Source of the DNA: CAYVAP01 sp964343195
Lineage (GTDB): Bacteria > Bacteroidota > Bacteroidia > J057
Direction of reading: 5' to 3'
DNA: 52,674 nt
Assembly: GCA_964343195.1 (NCBI GenBank)
Contig: CAYFIR010000033.1
Coordinates: 1-52,674, forward strand
The translations under genes were made by a program, and so were the position numbers. The notes under the pieces were generated by a model. It was not told the origin of the DNA, ran no database searches, and worked only from the letters and a program-made list of their open reading frames with translations. Positions 6,946 through 15,161 of this stretch are shown piece by piece. The stretch's first letter is position 1. Every line of letters starts with the position of its first letter.

Positions 6946-9738
6946 CTACGCCGCCAGCGCCTCATTCATCTCCTCGATCAATCCCCCCATCTCCTCCCCG
7001 AATAGCTGCCACATTTTGCCGCGTCCACCCTGGGCGTCGAAGGGGGTGTAGTCCAGGTCGTTCATTTCGAGGTGGAAGCTGCTGGCCACGTGGTCGCGCA
7101 TGAGGTGTAGCCAGGCCATTTGTTCTTCGTTGAATTTGACCTTGCCCGCCTGCTTGCCGAAGACCCAGTTCTGGAAGTTGCGCTTCACGGTCTGGTCGTA
7201 GTGGGTCAGTTCTTCGTCCAGCTTGCACACCCGCCGGATGAGGGAGACCAGGGCGATGAGTTCGTTTTTGGGGCTGTTGCCGTTGACGGTTTCGAGCTGG
7301 GCGTAGGCCTCCCAGACGTAGTGCGGGGCCAGCAGGGGCTTGTCCCGCTTGAGGCATTCCAGGACCTCCTTGATCATGCGAAAGGTCAGCTCCCGCCGCC
7401 GATAGGGCTGGTCGTAGAAGATGCGCAGGGCGGTGATCTCGTCCTTATGGGCGGCGAGGTAGTCGGCAAATTCCTGCACCACGGCCCGGGCCTTGTCCTG
7501 GGTGAAGCTGTCCCACTCGGCCCGCTTGACCCGGTCGAGGTTCACCGTGTCGATGATCTGCTCGTGGGCTTTGCGCACATTCTCCAGGTATTCGCTGAGT
7601 TCCCCCGTGAAAGGTTCGGCCGCTTTGCGGATCAGGGCTTCCCGGGCTTCCTCGCGGATTTGTTCGGTTCGCTCCGGGCTGAGGTCATGGTCGGGGACGG
7701 CTTCCAGCAGAGGCGCGGCCTGCGTATCCACCTGATCGGGATCGTAGGCATTGAGCAGGTTTTTGGCCGTTTGCTTGAGGCTCTTGCCCCCGGTCAGGGC
7801 TTCGAATTTGGCTTTTTCCTCCTCGGTCAGCTGCTTTTCCAGCCGGATGAGGCGGTTGGCCAGGGAGGTGAAGAGGTCTTCATCCGCTGCGCCCATGCTG
7901 ACGGCCCCGAGCAGGTCCTTCAACGGCACACTGGGCTTGCGTTCCAGGGGACGGCTGTCGGTCTTTTTGGACTTGGTGGCCCCCACGGCATCCACGATCA
8001 CGAAGTGGGTCTTGGTATGCCGAGCAGTGCGGGTGACGCGCTTCAGGTCTTCGAATTTGATGGTGCGCGTTCCCCGGCCCTTCATCTGCTCAAAGTAGTT
8101 GAGGCTCTTGACATCGCGCATGAAAAGCAGCACCTCCAGCGGCTTGACGTCGGTGCCCGTGGCGATCATGTCCACGGTGACGGCGATGCGCGGTGCCCAG
8201 GAGTTGCGAAAGCGGTTGAGCACCGACTTGGGGTCTTCGTCAATCTTGTAGGTGAGCTTTTTGCAAAACTCGTTGCTCTCGCCAAACTCTTCCCGCACCA
8301 TTTGGATGATGTCATCGGCATGGCTGTCGGTCTTGGCGAAGATCAGGGTCTTGGGTACTTCGAAGACGCCGTTTTCGTCAAAGCGATCAGGAAAGATGGT
8401 GGGCAGGGCCTCCTTGTAGGCCCGAATGATGTGGCGAATCTGGCTGGGGTTGACCACGTCTTTGTCGAGCTTGTTGGCTCCGTAGGCGTAGTCCTCGTCC
8501 AATCGATCCCAGCGCTGTCGGCGGGTCGCCTTTTCGCGCCGCTCGATGAAGCGCTCGGCCCTGGCCTGGATCACGGCTCCCGATTGGGAGATCTCGGTTT
8601 CGATGGTGAAGACGTCGTAGGGCACATTCACCCCGTCGGTTACGGACTCCTCGTAGGTGTATTCGCTGACCACGTTTTCATCAAAGAAGCCGAAGGTGCG
8701 TTTGTCGGGCGTGGCGGTCAGGCCGATGAGGAAGGCGTCGTAGTATTCCAGCACCTGCTTCCAGAGGTTGTAGATGGAGCGGTGACATTCATCGATGATG
8801 ATGAAGTCGAACTGGGAGATGGGATTGGCGGCATTGTAGGCCACGGGCAGGGGTTGCTTGGGTTGCCAGTCCTTTTCATTGGGGTTTTCGTTCTCTTGGC
8901 TTTCGTCCAGCTCCTTGCCCTTGAGGATGGAGTAGAGCCGCTGGATGGTCGAGATGCAGATCTGGCTGTCGGGCGCGATGAAGCTGCCGCTGAGCCGCTG
9001 CACGTTGTACAGCTCGGTGAACTTGCGGTTGTCGTCCTGCGGCTGGTATTTGAGAAATTCCTGCTCGGCCTGTTCGCCGAGGTTGCGGGTATCGACGAGG
9101 AAGAGGATGCGTTTGGCGTCGGCGTGCTTGAGCAGCCGATAGGCAAAGGTGCAGGCCGTGAAGGTCTTGCCCGCTCCGGTGGCCATCTGAATGAGGGCCT
9201 TGGGGCGGTTGGCCTTGAAGGAGGTTTCCAGGTTGCGAATGGCGCTGATCTGGGCGGGGCGCAGGCCCGTTTCATCCAGCTCTGGCAAGCCTTGCAACCG
9301 TGCTCTGAGCGGATCCGTTTGCTTGCGCCACTGCCGCAGGGTTTGCGGCTGGTGGAAGTGAAAGACCGGGCGGGATCGCGGCTTGGGGTCTCGGTAGTCG
9401 GTGAAGCGGGTGAGTTCGCCCGTGCTTTCGTACACGAAGGGCAAGGGCTCTCGGTTGAGGTTGTACTTGAGTTTCGCCGCTGCGTAGTTGCGGGACTGGT
9501 CCTCAGCCACGGTGAGGCGTTCGCCTTCTTCGGGGCGCTTGGCCTCGATGATGCCGACGGGCTTGCGGTCCACAAACAGCACATAATCCGCCGGACCGAT
9601 GTCGGTTTGGTATTCCCGCACCGCGACGCCCGGGCCAGCAGAGAGGTCCACTTTTTTCCTGGACTGTACCATCCACCCTGCTGCCTCCAGCATGGCGTCG
9701 ATCTGATCGCGGGCTACTTGTTCGGGATTCTGGTTCAT
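6946..9738 (-). CDS. hsdR: Type I restriction endonuclease/translocase subunit HsdR
   Basis: Motor and nuclease subunit, 930 residues, first gene of the RM operon. The N-terminal PD-(D/E)XK nuclease core shows Asp51 (GPADYVLF) and EAK at 65-67. The SF2 helicase follows: Walker A ATGAGKT at 186-192, DECH at 316-319 and TATP at 341-344. The second RecA-like lobe has TGTDVKPLE and the QMKGRGTRT arginine-finger region. The C-terminal region resembles the EcoEI-type HsdR C-terminal domain and ends near a helical tail. Motifs and length are intact, so the enzyme is probably active. A candidate promoter lies just upstream (9757-9787). A long open frame on the opposite strand is a codon-bias shadow. 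Confidence 0.94.
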   Translation of the reverse strand: MNQNPEQVARDQIDAMLEAAGWMVQSRKKVDLSAGPGVAVREYQTDIGPADYVLFVDRKPVGIIEAKRPEEGERLTVAEDQSRNYAAAKLKYNLNREPLPFVYESTGELTRFTDYRDPKPRSRPVFHFHQPQTLRQWRKQTDPLRARLQGLPELDETGLRPAQISAIRNLETSFKANRPKALIQMATGAGKTFTACTFAYRLLKHADAKRILFLVDTRNLGEQAEQEFLKYQPQDDNRKFTELYNVQRLSGSFIAPDSQICISTIQRLYSILKGKELDESQENENPNEKDWQPKQPLPVAYNAANPISQFDFIIIDECHRSIYNLWKQVLEYYDAFLIGLTATPDKRTFGFFDENVVSEYTYEESVTDGVNVPYDVFTIETEISQSGAVIQARAERFIERREKATRRQRWDRLDEDYAYGANKLDKDVVNPSQIRHIIRAYKEALPTIFPDRFDENGVFEVPKTLIFAKTDSHADDIIQMVREEFGESNEFCKKLTYKIDEDPKSVLNRFRNSWAPRIAVTVDMIATGTDVKPLEVLLFMRDVKSLNYFEQMKGRGTRTIKFEDLKRVTRTARHTKTHFVIVDAVGATKSKKTDSRPLERKPSVPLKDLLGAVSMGAADEDLFTSLANRLIRLEKQLTEEEKAKFEALTGGKSLKQTAKNLLNAYDPDQVDTQAAPLLEAVPDHDLSPERTEQIREEAREALIRKAAEPFTGELSEYLENVRKAHEQIIDTVNLDRVKRAEWDSFTQDKARAVVQEFADYLAAHKDEITALRIFYDQPYRRRELTFRMIKEVLECLKRDKPLLAPHYVWEAYAQLETVNGNSPKNELIALVSLIRRVCKLDEELTHYDQTVKRNFQNWVFGKQAGKVKFNEEQMAWLHLMRDHVASSFHLEMNDLDYTPFDAQGGRGKMWQLFGEEMGGLIEEMNEALAA

Positions 9739-9756
9739 GGATTAGCCGATATTCTG

Positions 9757-9787
9757 GAAATATACGGCGGAGAGGAGGTTTTGGCAA
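9757..9787 (-). promoter_or_regulatory. Candidate promoter of the hsdR operon
   Basis: On the minus strand TTG (9787-9785) is followed after 20 nt by TATATTTC (9764-9757). That is one mismatch from the Bacteroidetes -7 consensus TAnnTTTG. The spacing fits, and the hsdR ATG lies 18 nt further on. Confidence 0.4.
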
Positions 9788-9835
9788 GGGGAAGGGGCGC
9801 TTCGACCAAACCCTCCGGTATGTCCCTGTGGGACA

Positions 9836-10041
9836 GCAAACGGCAATCGACTGCTTTTGCCCCGCAAGCGACTGTCTTTCAGGGGCATGTATCGTGATTT
9901 GGTGTACACCATCGCGCTGCAAACGCATCAGCAGTATTGCTCATGTCCCGCGATGTAACCACGATTGCCGAGGCGATTGCAGCGCGTATTTTTAGGGGTA
10001 AAATGCTGGTATTCAGAGGAGTTTTTTCGATTGCCGTTTGC
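9836..10041. repeat. 206-bp segment bounded by perfect 15-bp inverted repeats
   Basis: gcaaacggcaatcga (9836-9850) and its exact complement (10027-10041) bound a segment in the gap between the divergent RM operon and the three-gene locus. Inside it are a second perfect inverted pair, cgcgctgcaa (9913-9922) and ttgcagcgcg (9977-9986), a 10-bp palindrome ggtgtacacc (9901-9910), and atcgtg/cacgat pairs. A 6-bp hairpin tgtccc-tgt-gggaca (9821-9835) abuts the left arm. It could be a MITE-like insertion, a structured RNA or a regulatory cruciform; I see no obvious target-site duplication. Confidence 0.75.
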
Positions 10042-10114
10042 AGGTGTGTAAAGGTCTCTAGTATCTTGTAATTCTTACCTTTTCACCTATTGGGGAAATA
10101 AGCTTTTCACAACC

Positions 10115-10786
10115 ATGAATGATTACCAGAGGACTCTCCAGACCTCCTTGAGGCTACTGTTATTGGTTCATGCATTCGGAGAAAAAATAGCTTCAAACGA
10201 TGACCCTCAGCTCAAAGCGGTAGACCGGATTTTAGTAGGGAGCAAGCTACTTACCAAACTGGATTTTCTGTTTTCCAACCCAGACTATCTGGCTCTCGAC
10301 CTCTTACAATGGGTAAGACTTGATGATAGTGTCTCCGCCCAGAAGAGGAGAGATATACAAGTATTTGTCCAGCAAGTTTTCGAGGACAAAGAACCTCAGC
10401 TTCCTTTGGATCTATACGAAAGGTACCACTATGGGCCATTTTTTAAGTTTGATCCTGCCTTGGAAATCTTGGCTACTCATGGTCTTCTCATGACAAAGAG
10501 CGAACGTTCGGTCAGAGGAAAGAAGACAAAGACAGAGTACCGTCTATTGAAGAACGGGAAGAAAATGGTTCAGAAATACCTCATGCCTGATGAGGAACTT
10601 GCCTGGTACACCCAGCGTCTCCAGATATTGAAAAAATATTACCAGGGGATGAATGGCGAAAGCTTAACTCAGCGCTTATATCGCCATTGCAATATTCCTG
10701 ATCTTAAGCATGGAATCGATATGCCCAATTGCAGTGAAAGGGTACAAGAATTATTTCAAGATACTTACCAAGCAGCACTAATATGA
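10115..10786 (+). CDS. Small winged-helix-like protein, first gene of three-gene locus
   Basis: A 223-residue soluble protein that I do not recognise by name. Residues about 1-75 are helical. The region around 110-150 (GPFFKFDPALEILATHGLLM, then TEYRLLKNGKKMVQKYL) looks like a winged helix: a recognition helix, a charged wing and a YxLLxxGKK-type closing strand and helix. No enzyme motif or membrane segment is visible. Its stop overlaps the next ATG as ATGA, so it is translationally coupled to the SMC-like gene. In ABC three-component and Lamassu-type systems a small protein of this size accompanies the SMC-like ATPase, so a kleisin-like or adaptor role is a reasonable inference. The DNA is visibly richer in A+T than the RM operon, suggesting separate acquisition. 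Confidence 0.7.
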   Translation: MNDYQRTLQTSLRLLLLVHAFGEKIASNDDPQLKAVDRILVGSKLLTKLDFLFSNPDYLALDLLQWVRLDDSVSAQKRRDIQVFVQQVFEDKEPQLPLDLYERYHYGPFFKFDPALEILATHGLLMTKSERSVRGKKTKTEYRLLKNGKKMVQKYLMPDEELAWYTQRLQILKKYYQGMNGESLTQRLYRHCNIPDLKHGIDMPNCSERVQELFQDTYQAALI

Positions 10787-12936
10787 TGGACTATTATTCC
10801 TTTAGAGAACAGATAAAAAAGAAGTTCCAAAAGCAAAAAGGATTTTCCGAAGAAGAGCTAGACCTTTTAATAGGGGAAGTAAAAGGGGAATTTCGCCGCG
10901 AAAATAAAAAGACTCCTGTCCCTTTACAGTTGCATCGACTGGTATTTAGTGGAACTAAGAAAGCAACGGAAGGAGTAACTCCTGGCCCGTTTCATTTTGA
11001 TCGATCTTTTGAAGGAGGAGTCAATGCTTTATTAGGAGCTAACGATACCTATAAGGGATCTGTTTTCAACATCATCCGTTTCTTGTTGACCGGGCAGCAT
11101 AGTAAAATCAAAAAGGGCGTCCTTAACTGGCTGGAGGACTGTCGGCTAGAATTCAGCATACAGGGCACTGTTTACACTACCGTTATTCTATTACCAGAGC
11201 CAAATGAATACTTAGCTGGGCTATATCCTTGCTCCCTGGATGAGTTGCCTTCCGAGTTAGGGCTGGTAGAGTTGCCGAAGGGAGCACTATGGATTGGACC
11301 AGGTATCGAAAATTTTCAGAAGCATATTATTGAATTCTTCTTTGAAGAGCTTCAGTTCAATCCCTTATCGTGGGTTCAGAATACTCCTTACGCTAAGTCT
11401 GGCAGTCAAACCTCGGGTTCTACTACATGGAAAACCCTATTTCGATCAATTTATATTGACCAGGATTCATATGGCTACCTCCTCATGGACGAAAAGCAAA
11501 AGTCTCAGGAAACACTCATTTTTGAAATGATGCTGGGTTTTGACCTGACTGAAGCCATCAACACCTTATGGGTGAAGCTTAGGGCTGAGCAAAAAAGATA
11601 TTCCTCAAGGCCGCGTGCTACCAAACATAACACAAGCATAAGGGGGGACATTAATGAAAGAAGGCAAATCGTAACCAAGCTTTACAAAGACCTTGAGCAA
11701 CTTTCAGAAAAAGCAAAACAGACTGGTGATAGAGATTCTCTCATTCAAAGGAGGAACGAACTACAAAAGCAAGCTGAAAAAGCAACATTAGAATGGGATA
11801 GGCTTCATAAGCAGTATCTCAAAGAGTCGCATCAGAAAAGTAAACATGAGGCTAGAGCGCGGGATCTTGAACAACAGATTTCAATTCTAGACAAGCGCAT
11901 CTCAGAAGGGAAAAATGAACTAAAACGGCTTAAAAGCGCAACCAGGTTCCAGGTTTATTTAGCGGAATTCGAGCCTGCATATTGTCCTCATTGCCAGGAT
12001 CCTATCAAACCTGAGAGAAAAAAGAGAGAGCAAGAGCACCATAATTGCATGGTCTGTGGTGAGGATGTGAGAGGGAAGTTGGAGCCCTTCAATAACCATG
12101 AAGAAGTCCACGAAAAGCTTGACTTATTATCAAGCACCATTACGGGACAGAATATGCAATTAGTGAGCCATAGAAGGGAAAAGGCAACTGTCGACAATCA
12201 ATTAAAACTCCTGGAAGAAAGTCTAAAAATTTGCGAGGCGGAAAAAATGGGAGCACATGCCCAGTTGAATCGGTTCTATAAGCGAGCCTCGGAACTTAGT
12301 CAAACAATTAACTCTACTGCGCCTAGTGCTATTGAACAGGAGCGAGCAAAATTAAGCAGCCGGATTGCTGGGGAAGAGGCCATTATCGGATACCTGAATA
12401 CACAACTGAAAGATGAGGATCAGGAAAGAGACATGTATTACCTCCGTACCCAGATCTTAGAGTATGCACATAGCCTTTTAGCCCAGGAACGAGAAAGGAG
12501 GAGTAAATCTGCAAGGAAAAGATTCGAGAAAAGCTTAATGGAACAGTTCAAAATGCTTGGATTAAAGTCCATCACAAGAGTCCAGGTAACTACAGACTGT
12601 AGGCTCTTTCTCACCCAGGATGGGCAGAGAGTTACATTTAATGACATGGGACCTTTTGAGCGTGTAAGGGTAAAAATTGTATTTCTATTGACCCTCATGG
12701 CTTTGGAGGTAAATCCCGGAGCAGGGAGGCACCCTCGTTTCCTTATGTTATATAATCCTGCCGTTGGAGCCGATGAGCGCAACAAGCAAAGGATGGCTGA
12801 GATGTTTCATAAAATTGAAGAACAGTTCCAAGATAAAATCCAAATCTTGATCGCATCAAAGGATTATGAATTCAAAGCAGTGGCCCCAACACATAAAGTC
12901 TGGAGCCTATTGGATACCCCAAAAGCATTTTTCTAA
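10783..12936 (+). CDS. SMC/Rad50-like protein with zinc hook and degenerate Walker motifs
   Basis: A 717-residue protein with SMC/Rad50 architecture. Head part 1 contains GGVNALLGANDTYKGSVFN (P-loop-like residues 85-93). Coiled coil follows at about 285-395 and again at 435-575. Between them lies a CPHC...CMVC module (Cys401, 404, 422, 425), placed where Rad50 has its zinc hook. Head part 2 carries a signature-like segment DMGPFERVRVKI (621-632) and a Walker-B-like strand FLMLYNPAV (653-661). The nucleotide-binding motifs are eroded: the P-loop reads GANDTYKGS instead of GxxxxGK(S/T), and Walker B has Tyr-Asn where Asp-Glu is normal. It may bind ATP weakly or not at all. The start overlaps the upstream stop (ATGA), and its stop abuts the next ATG directly. 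It resembles ABC-3C/Lamassu LmuB-type proteins only in layout. Confidence 0.75.
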   Translation: MMDYYSFREQIKKKFQKQKGFSEEELDLLIGEVKGEFRRENKKTPVPLQLHRLVFSGTKKATEGVTPGPFHFDRSFEGGVNALLGANDTYKGSVFNIIRFLLTGQHSKIKKGVLNWLEDCRLEFSIQGTVYTTVILLPEPNEYLAGLYPCSLDELPSELGLVELPKGALWIGPGIENFQKHIIEFFFEELQFNPLSWVQNTPYAKSGSQTSGSTTWKTLFRSIYIDQDSYGYLLMDEKQKSQETLIFEMMLGFDLTEAINTLWVKLRAEQKRYSSRPRATKHNTSIRGDINERRQIVTKLYKDLEQLSEKAKQTGDRDSLIQRRNELQKQAEKATLEWDRLHKQYLKESHQKSKHEARARDLEQQISILDKRISEGKNELKRLKSATRFQVYLAEFEPAYCPHCQDPIKPERKKREQEHHNCMVCGEDVRGKLEPFNNHEEVHEKLDLLSSTITGQNMQLVSHRREKATVDNQLKLLEESLKICEAEKMGAHAQLNRFYKRASELSQTINSTAPSAIEQERAKLSSRIAGEEAIIGYLNTQLKDEDQERDMYYLRTQILEYAHSLLAQERERRSKSARKRFEKSLMEQFKMLGLKSITRVQVTTDCRLFLTQDGQRVTFNDMGPFERVRVKIVFLLTLMALEVNPGAGRHPRFLMLYNPAVGADERNKQRMAEMFHKIEEQFQDKIQILIASKDYEFKAVAPTHKVWSLLDTPKAFF

Positions 12937-14598
12937 ATGGTAAAGCTCGATGCAGAATGGTTCCTGTCAGCAGGAAATATTGAGCAAGTAAAATTTTGGG
13001 AAAGCTTCAAAGCCGTAGAGACATGGGCTTCCCATAAAGAGCTATCCAGGTTTCTTCTCAGGGTCTTAGAAGGAGCAAAAGAAGGAAGCCTTCACTATCA
13101 GGCATATACAGCCTTTCAGGCCCTTATTGGATCAACTCTAAGTGAGGTGATTCCAACCTATAATCCTATTTGGACAGCAATCGAGGATATAGAAGAAACG
13201 GACAGACCAGCTTTAATTGGACTAGTGGCAAGGTTTCTCCCACTTTTTTCTAGCCCTTACCCTAAAAGAACTCATGAGCTATTGTCATATTGGACAACTC
13301 ATAGGAATGCAGATGTCGCCTCAACTGCGCACCTAGCTCTTGGTCTCCTTTTGCTGGACGAAACTCTAGTAAAAGAGCCATTCGACTTGAATCAGCTATC
13401 CGAAGACCTGGAAATAGCTAGTGAGCATTTTAGAAATGGTTTCGAATTTGCAGACTACCGACCCGATTCAGAACAATACTACTGGATTTCAAGGATGCTT
13501 ATTGCTGCTATCGAAAAGCTAGATAGCGATATGAAAGGTTGCTTTGAGAAGGCTCGATTAGCGATTAGTGAACGTTCCCTTACGGATGGTAAGGAATCCT
13601 ATTTTCAGTTGGAGTTGGCTATCTTTTCAAAATTTGAAACGCTGGCAGTAGGGCTACAAAAAGGATTGGAGACAAAAAAATCCTATGATTTGGGCAAGCT
13701 GTTTAGGGAAATCATAGAGCTACGGTACAAACTAATTGCAGAGACGCTGGGAAAAGACATAATAGGATCTCAATTCTCCGGTAGGCTCGCTAAGAACCTT
13801 GAAAAAGGAATCCTTACTCCCCTACTGAAGACTTACCTTCCAAGTGTTAAGCAGCCTTTAGCAGCCTTCATTAAAGACCATTCTGACGATACCCATTTTC
13901 AGTATCTAAGTTCTCTTTATGATGAACTTGGTAGAGAAACAGGGCTTAGTGATAACAGCCTTATCGCCTTAACCAAAAGATTCCCAGATTTAACTCCTGA
14001 AATAATCAGAGAGGTAAAGGTTGCGCCGAATAAAGAAGAGGCCTTTCGCATTTTGCTTTCAGGGATACCTGCATTTACCTATAAACCGGAAGGTTCCCAG
14101 TCAAAATACCTGAAGGAAAAAAAATCAATCCCCAAGCCGAAGAGCCTGAAATCCTTCAAGTGGATCGACTCTCATTTGGATAGTGAATACAAAAAAATCA
14201 TTGCCTTAAGTAAGGCATTAAAAGAGCATCATTTCATCTCTAAGGACACCAAAGATTCAGACTTTGCTCGAATCTTTCTAAAGAAAATTGTCATACGGCC
14301 AGTCAATTGGATTGGGAGAGGTTCCAAAGGAGAGTGCATATTTTTTATGCACCTTTTATGGATGGAATTCAATAAGGTCGAGTATCCCGGAGACGAGCGA
14401 TGGGAGGTCTTTTTCAGATGTTTCCTCTTAAATGGAAAATCTCCCATTGGGGATCTCTCGGTTGAGGAGGCAATATCACAAAAACTACACCGCACTTTTG
14501 CTAAGGATCACAACAAGTACATAAACGAGGCAAAAATGGATGGTCGTAAAAAGAGTTTGAAAGAAATAGTAGAACTAGTAATAAATCCAGAGAGCTAA
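12937..14598 (+). CDS. Helical protein of unknown function, third gene of the locus
   Basis: A 553-residue protein with no domain I can name. Residues about 1-350 appear entirely alpha-helical, with HEAT/ARM-like helix pairs (for example RPALIGLVARFLPLF). A linker rich in Lys, Ser and Pro follows at about 385-410. The C-terminal domain (about 410-553) contains FARIFLKKIVIRPVNWIG and CIFFMHLLWMEFNK. That domain reminds me of the C-terminal part of RteC-type proteins from Bacteroidetes, but only loosely. The ATG directly abuts the stop of the SMC-like gene, so the three genes form one transcriptional and translational unit. By position it would be the effector or target-recognition partner. No nuclease, protease or NADase motif is visible. 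Confidence 0.65.
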   Translation: MVKLDAEWFLSAGNIEQVKFWESFKAVETWASHKELSRFLLRVLEGAKEGSLHYQAYTAFQALIGSTLSEVIPTYNPIWTAIEDIEETDRPALIGLVARFLPLFSSPYPKRTHELLSYWTTHRNADVASTAHLALGLLLLDETLVKEPFDLNQLSEDLEIASEHFRNGFEFADYRPDSEQYYWISRMLIAAIEKLDSDMKGCFEKARLAISERSLTDGKESYFQLELAIFSKFETLAVGLQKGLETKKSYDLGKLFREIIELRYKLIAETLGKDIIGSQFSGRLAKNLEKGILTPLLKTYLPSVKQPLAAFIKDHSDDTHFQYLSSLYDELGRETGLSDNSLIALTKRFPDLTPEIIREVKVAPNKEEAFRILLSGIPAFTYKPEGSQSKYLKEKKSIPKPKSLKSFKWIDSHLDSEYKKIIALSKALKEHHFISKDTKDSDFARIFLKKIVIRPVNWIGRGSKGECIFFMHLLWMEFNKVEYPGDERWEVFFRCFLLNGKSPIGDLSVEEAISQKLHRTFAKDHNKYINEAKMDGRKKSLKEIVELVINPES

Positions 14599-14621
14599 AT
14601 CACTCATTATCAATCATATAT

Positions 14622-14666
14622 TTTGGAGACTTTGGAGACTTTGGAGACTTTGGAGACTTTGGAGAC
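14622..14666 (+). repeat. Five tandem copies of TTTGGAGAC
   Basis: Five perfect, contiguous copies of the 9-mer TTTGGAGAC lie between the three-gene locus and the HTH/primase genes. The spacing (9 bp) and lack of spacers exclude a CRISPR. Position and periodicity resemble iterons or a multimeric operator for the downstream HTH protein; this is inference. Such arrays can also vary in copy number by slippage. Confidence 0.9.
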
Positions 14667-14695
14667 AGGGGACTCCCTTCCCTATTCTTGTCTCT

Positions 14696-14703
14696 TATAT
14701 TTG
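14696..14703 (+). promoter_or_regulatory. Candidate -7 element for the HTH gene
   Basis: TATATTTG matches the Bacteroidetes -7 consensus TAnnTTTG perfectly and lies 60 nt before the HTH start codon. There is no TTG at the expected -33 distance, so the promoter may depend on an activator, possibly acting at the tandem repeats that end 29 bp upstream. Confidence 0.4.
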
Positions 14704-14763
14704 GTGCTGCCCCCTGCGTAATTGTGTCTGTAATCGAATAAAATACTTCAAAACAGACTCAAA

Positions 14764-15057
14764 ATGAATGTAGAAATCGTTACCGTCGAACACCTCTCCC
14801 GATTCCAAAGAGAACTGATCACTGCGCTGCTGCGCAGCCTGGTGCCTGCGATCAAGGAAAGTCAATCCGATCTTAAGCCCTTTTACAGCACCAAAGAAAC
14901 CGCTGAACTATTTGGGGTGTCCACCCGCTGCTTGCAGAAGTGGCGCGATGAAGGAAAGATTGGCTTTGTCCAGCAAGGGCATGTCATCCTCTACCGTCGG
15001 GAAGACATCCTGGAGTTTTGTAAGCGGAATCATCGCAAGCCTTTCAAAGCGGCCTAA
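14764..15057 (+). CDS. Excisionase-like helix-turn-helix DNA-binding protein
   Basis: A 97-residue protein with a MerR/excisionase-type helix-turn-helix (HTH_17 style). Residues about 40-90 read FYSTKETAELFGVSTRCLQKWRDEGKI followed by the wing QQGHVILYRREDILEFC. Proteins of this type are regularly encoded with the integrase and DUF3987 genes of Bacteroidetes integrative elements, where they act in excision or transcription control (family knowledge). It lies 104 bp upstream of the primase-helicase gene on the same strand and downstream of the tandem repeats, which are candidates for its binding site. Confidence 0.85.
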   Translation: MNVEIVTVEHLSRFQRELITALLRSLVPAIKESQSDLKPFYSTKETAELFGVSTRCLQKWRDEGKIGFVQQGHVILYRREDILEFCKRNHRKPFKAA

Positions 15058-15161
15058 CACCAATCACGCCATGAACTCTACCCAGGCAGGGCTAGTTCAG
15101 GGAAGACGGCCAGGCCTGCGATAACCCATCTTTCCCTCCTTCATTATTTCAAGTCATTGCT

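Larger units (their letters stand above)
9739..10114. other. Divergent intergenic region
   Basis: This gap between hsdR and the first gene of the three-gene locus contains no credible gene. It holds the hsdR promoter candidate and the 206-bp nested inverted-repeat segment. A weak -7-like TACCTTTT (10076-10083) lies upstream of the plus-strand genes and lacks a matching -33 element. Confidence 0.6.

Noticed and set aside
7120..9897. Very long plus-strand open frame opposite hsdR
   Set aside because: It is the antisense shadow of a high-GC gene. The product is a low-complexity run of Val, Gly, Leu and Asp without motifs, while the minus strand has all HsdR motifs.
10783..12936. DndD, Wadjet JetC or standard Rad50 identity
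   Set aside because: Neighbours do not match (no Dnd, JetA/B/D or Mre11-like gene), and the Walker motifs differ too much to give a specific name.
14622..14666. CRISPR array
   Set aside because: The 9-bp repeats are contiguous without spacers and no cas gene is present.
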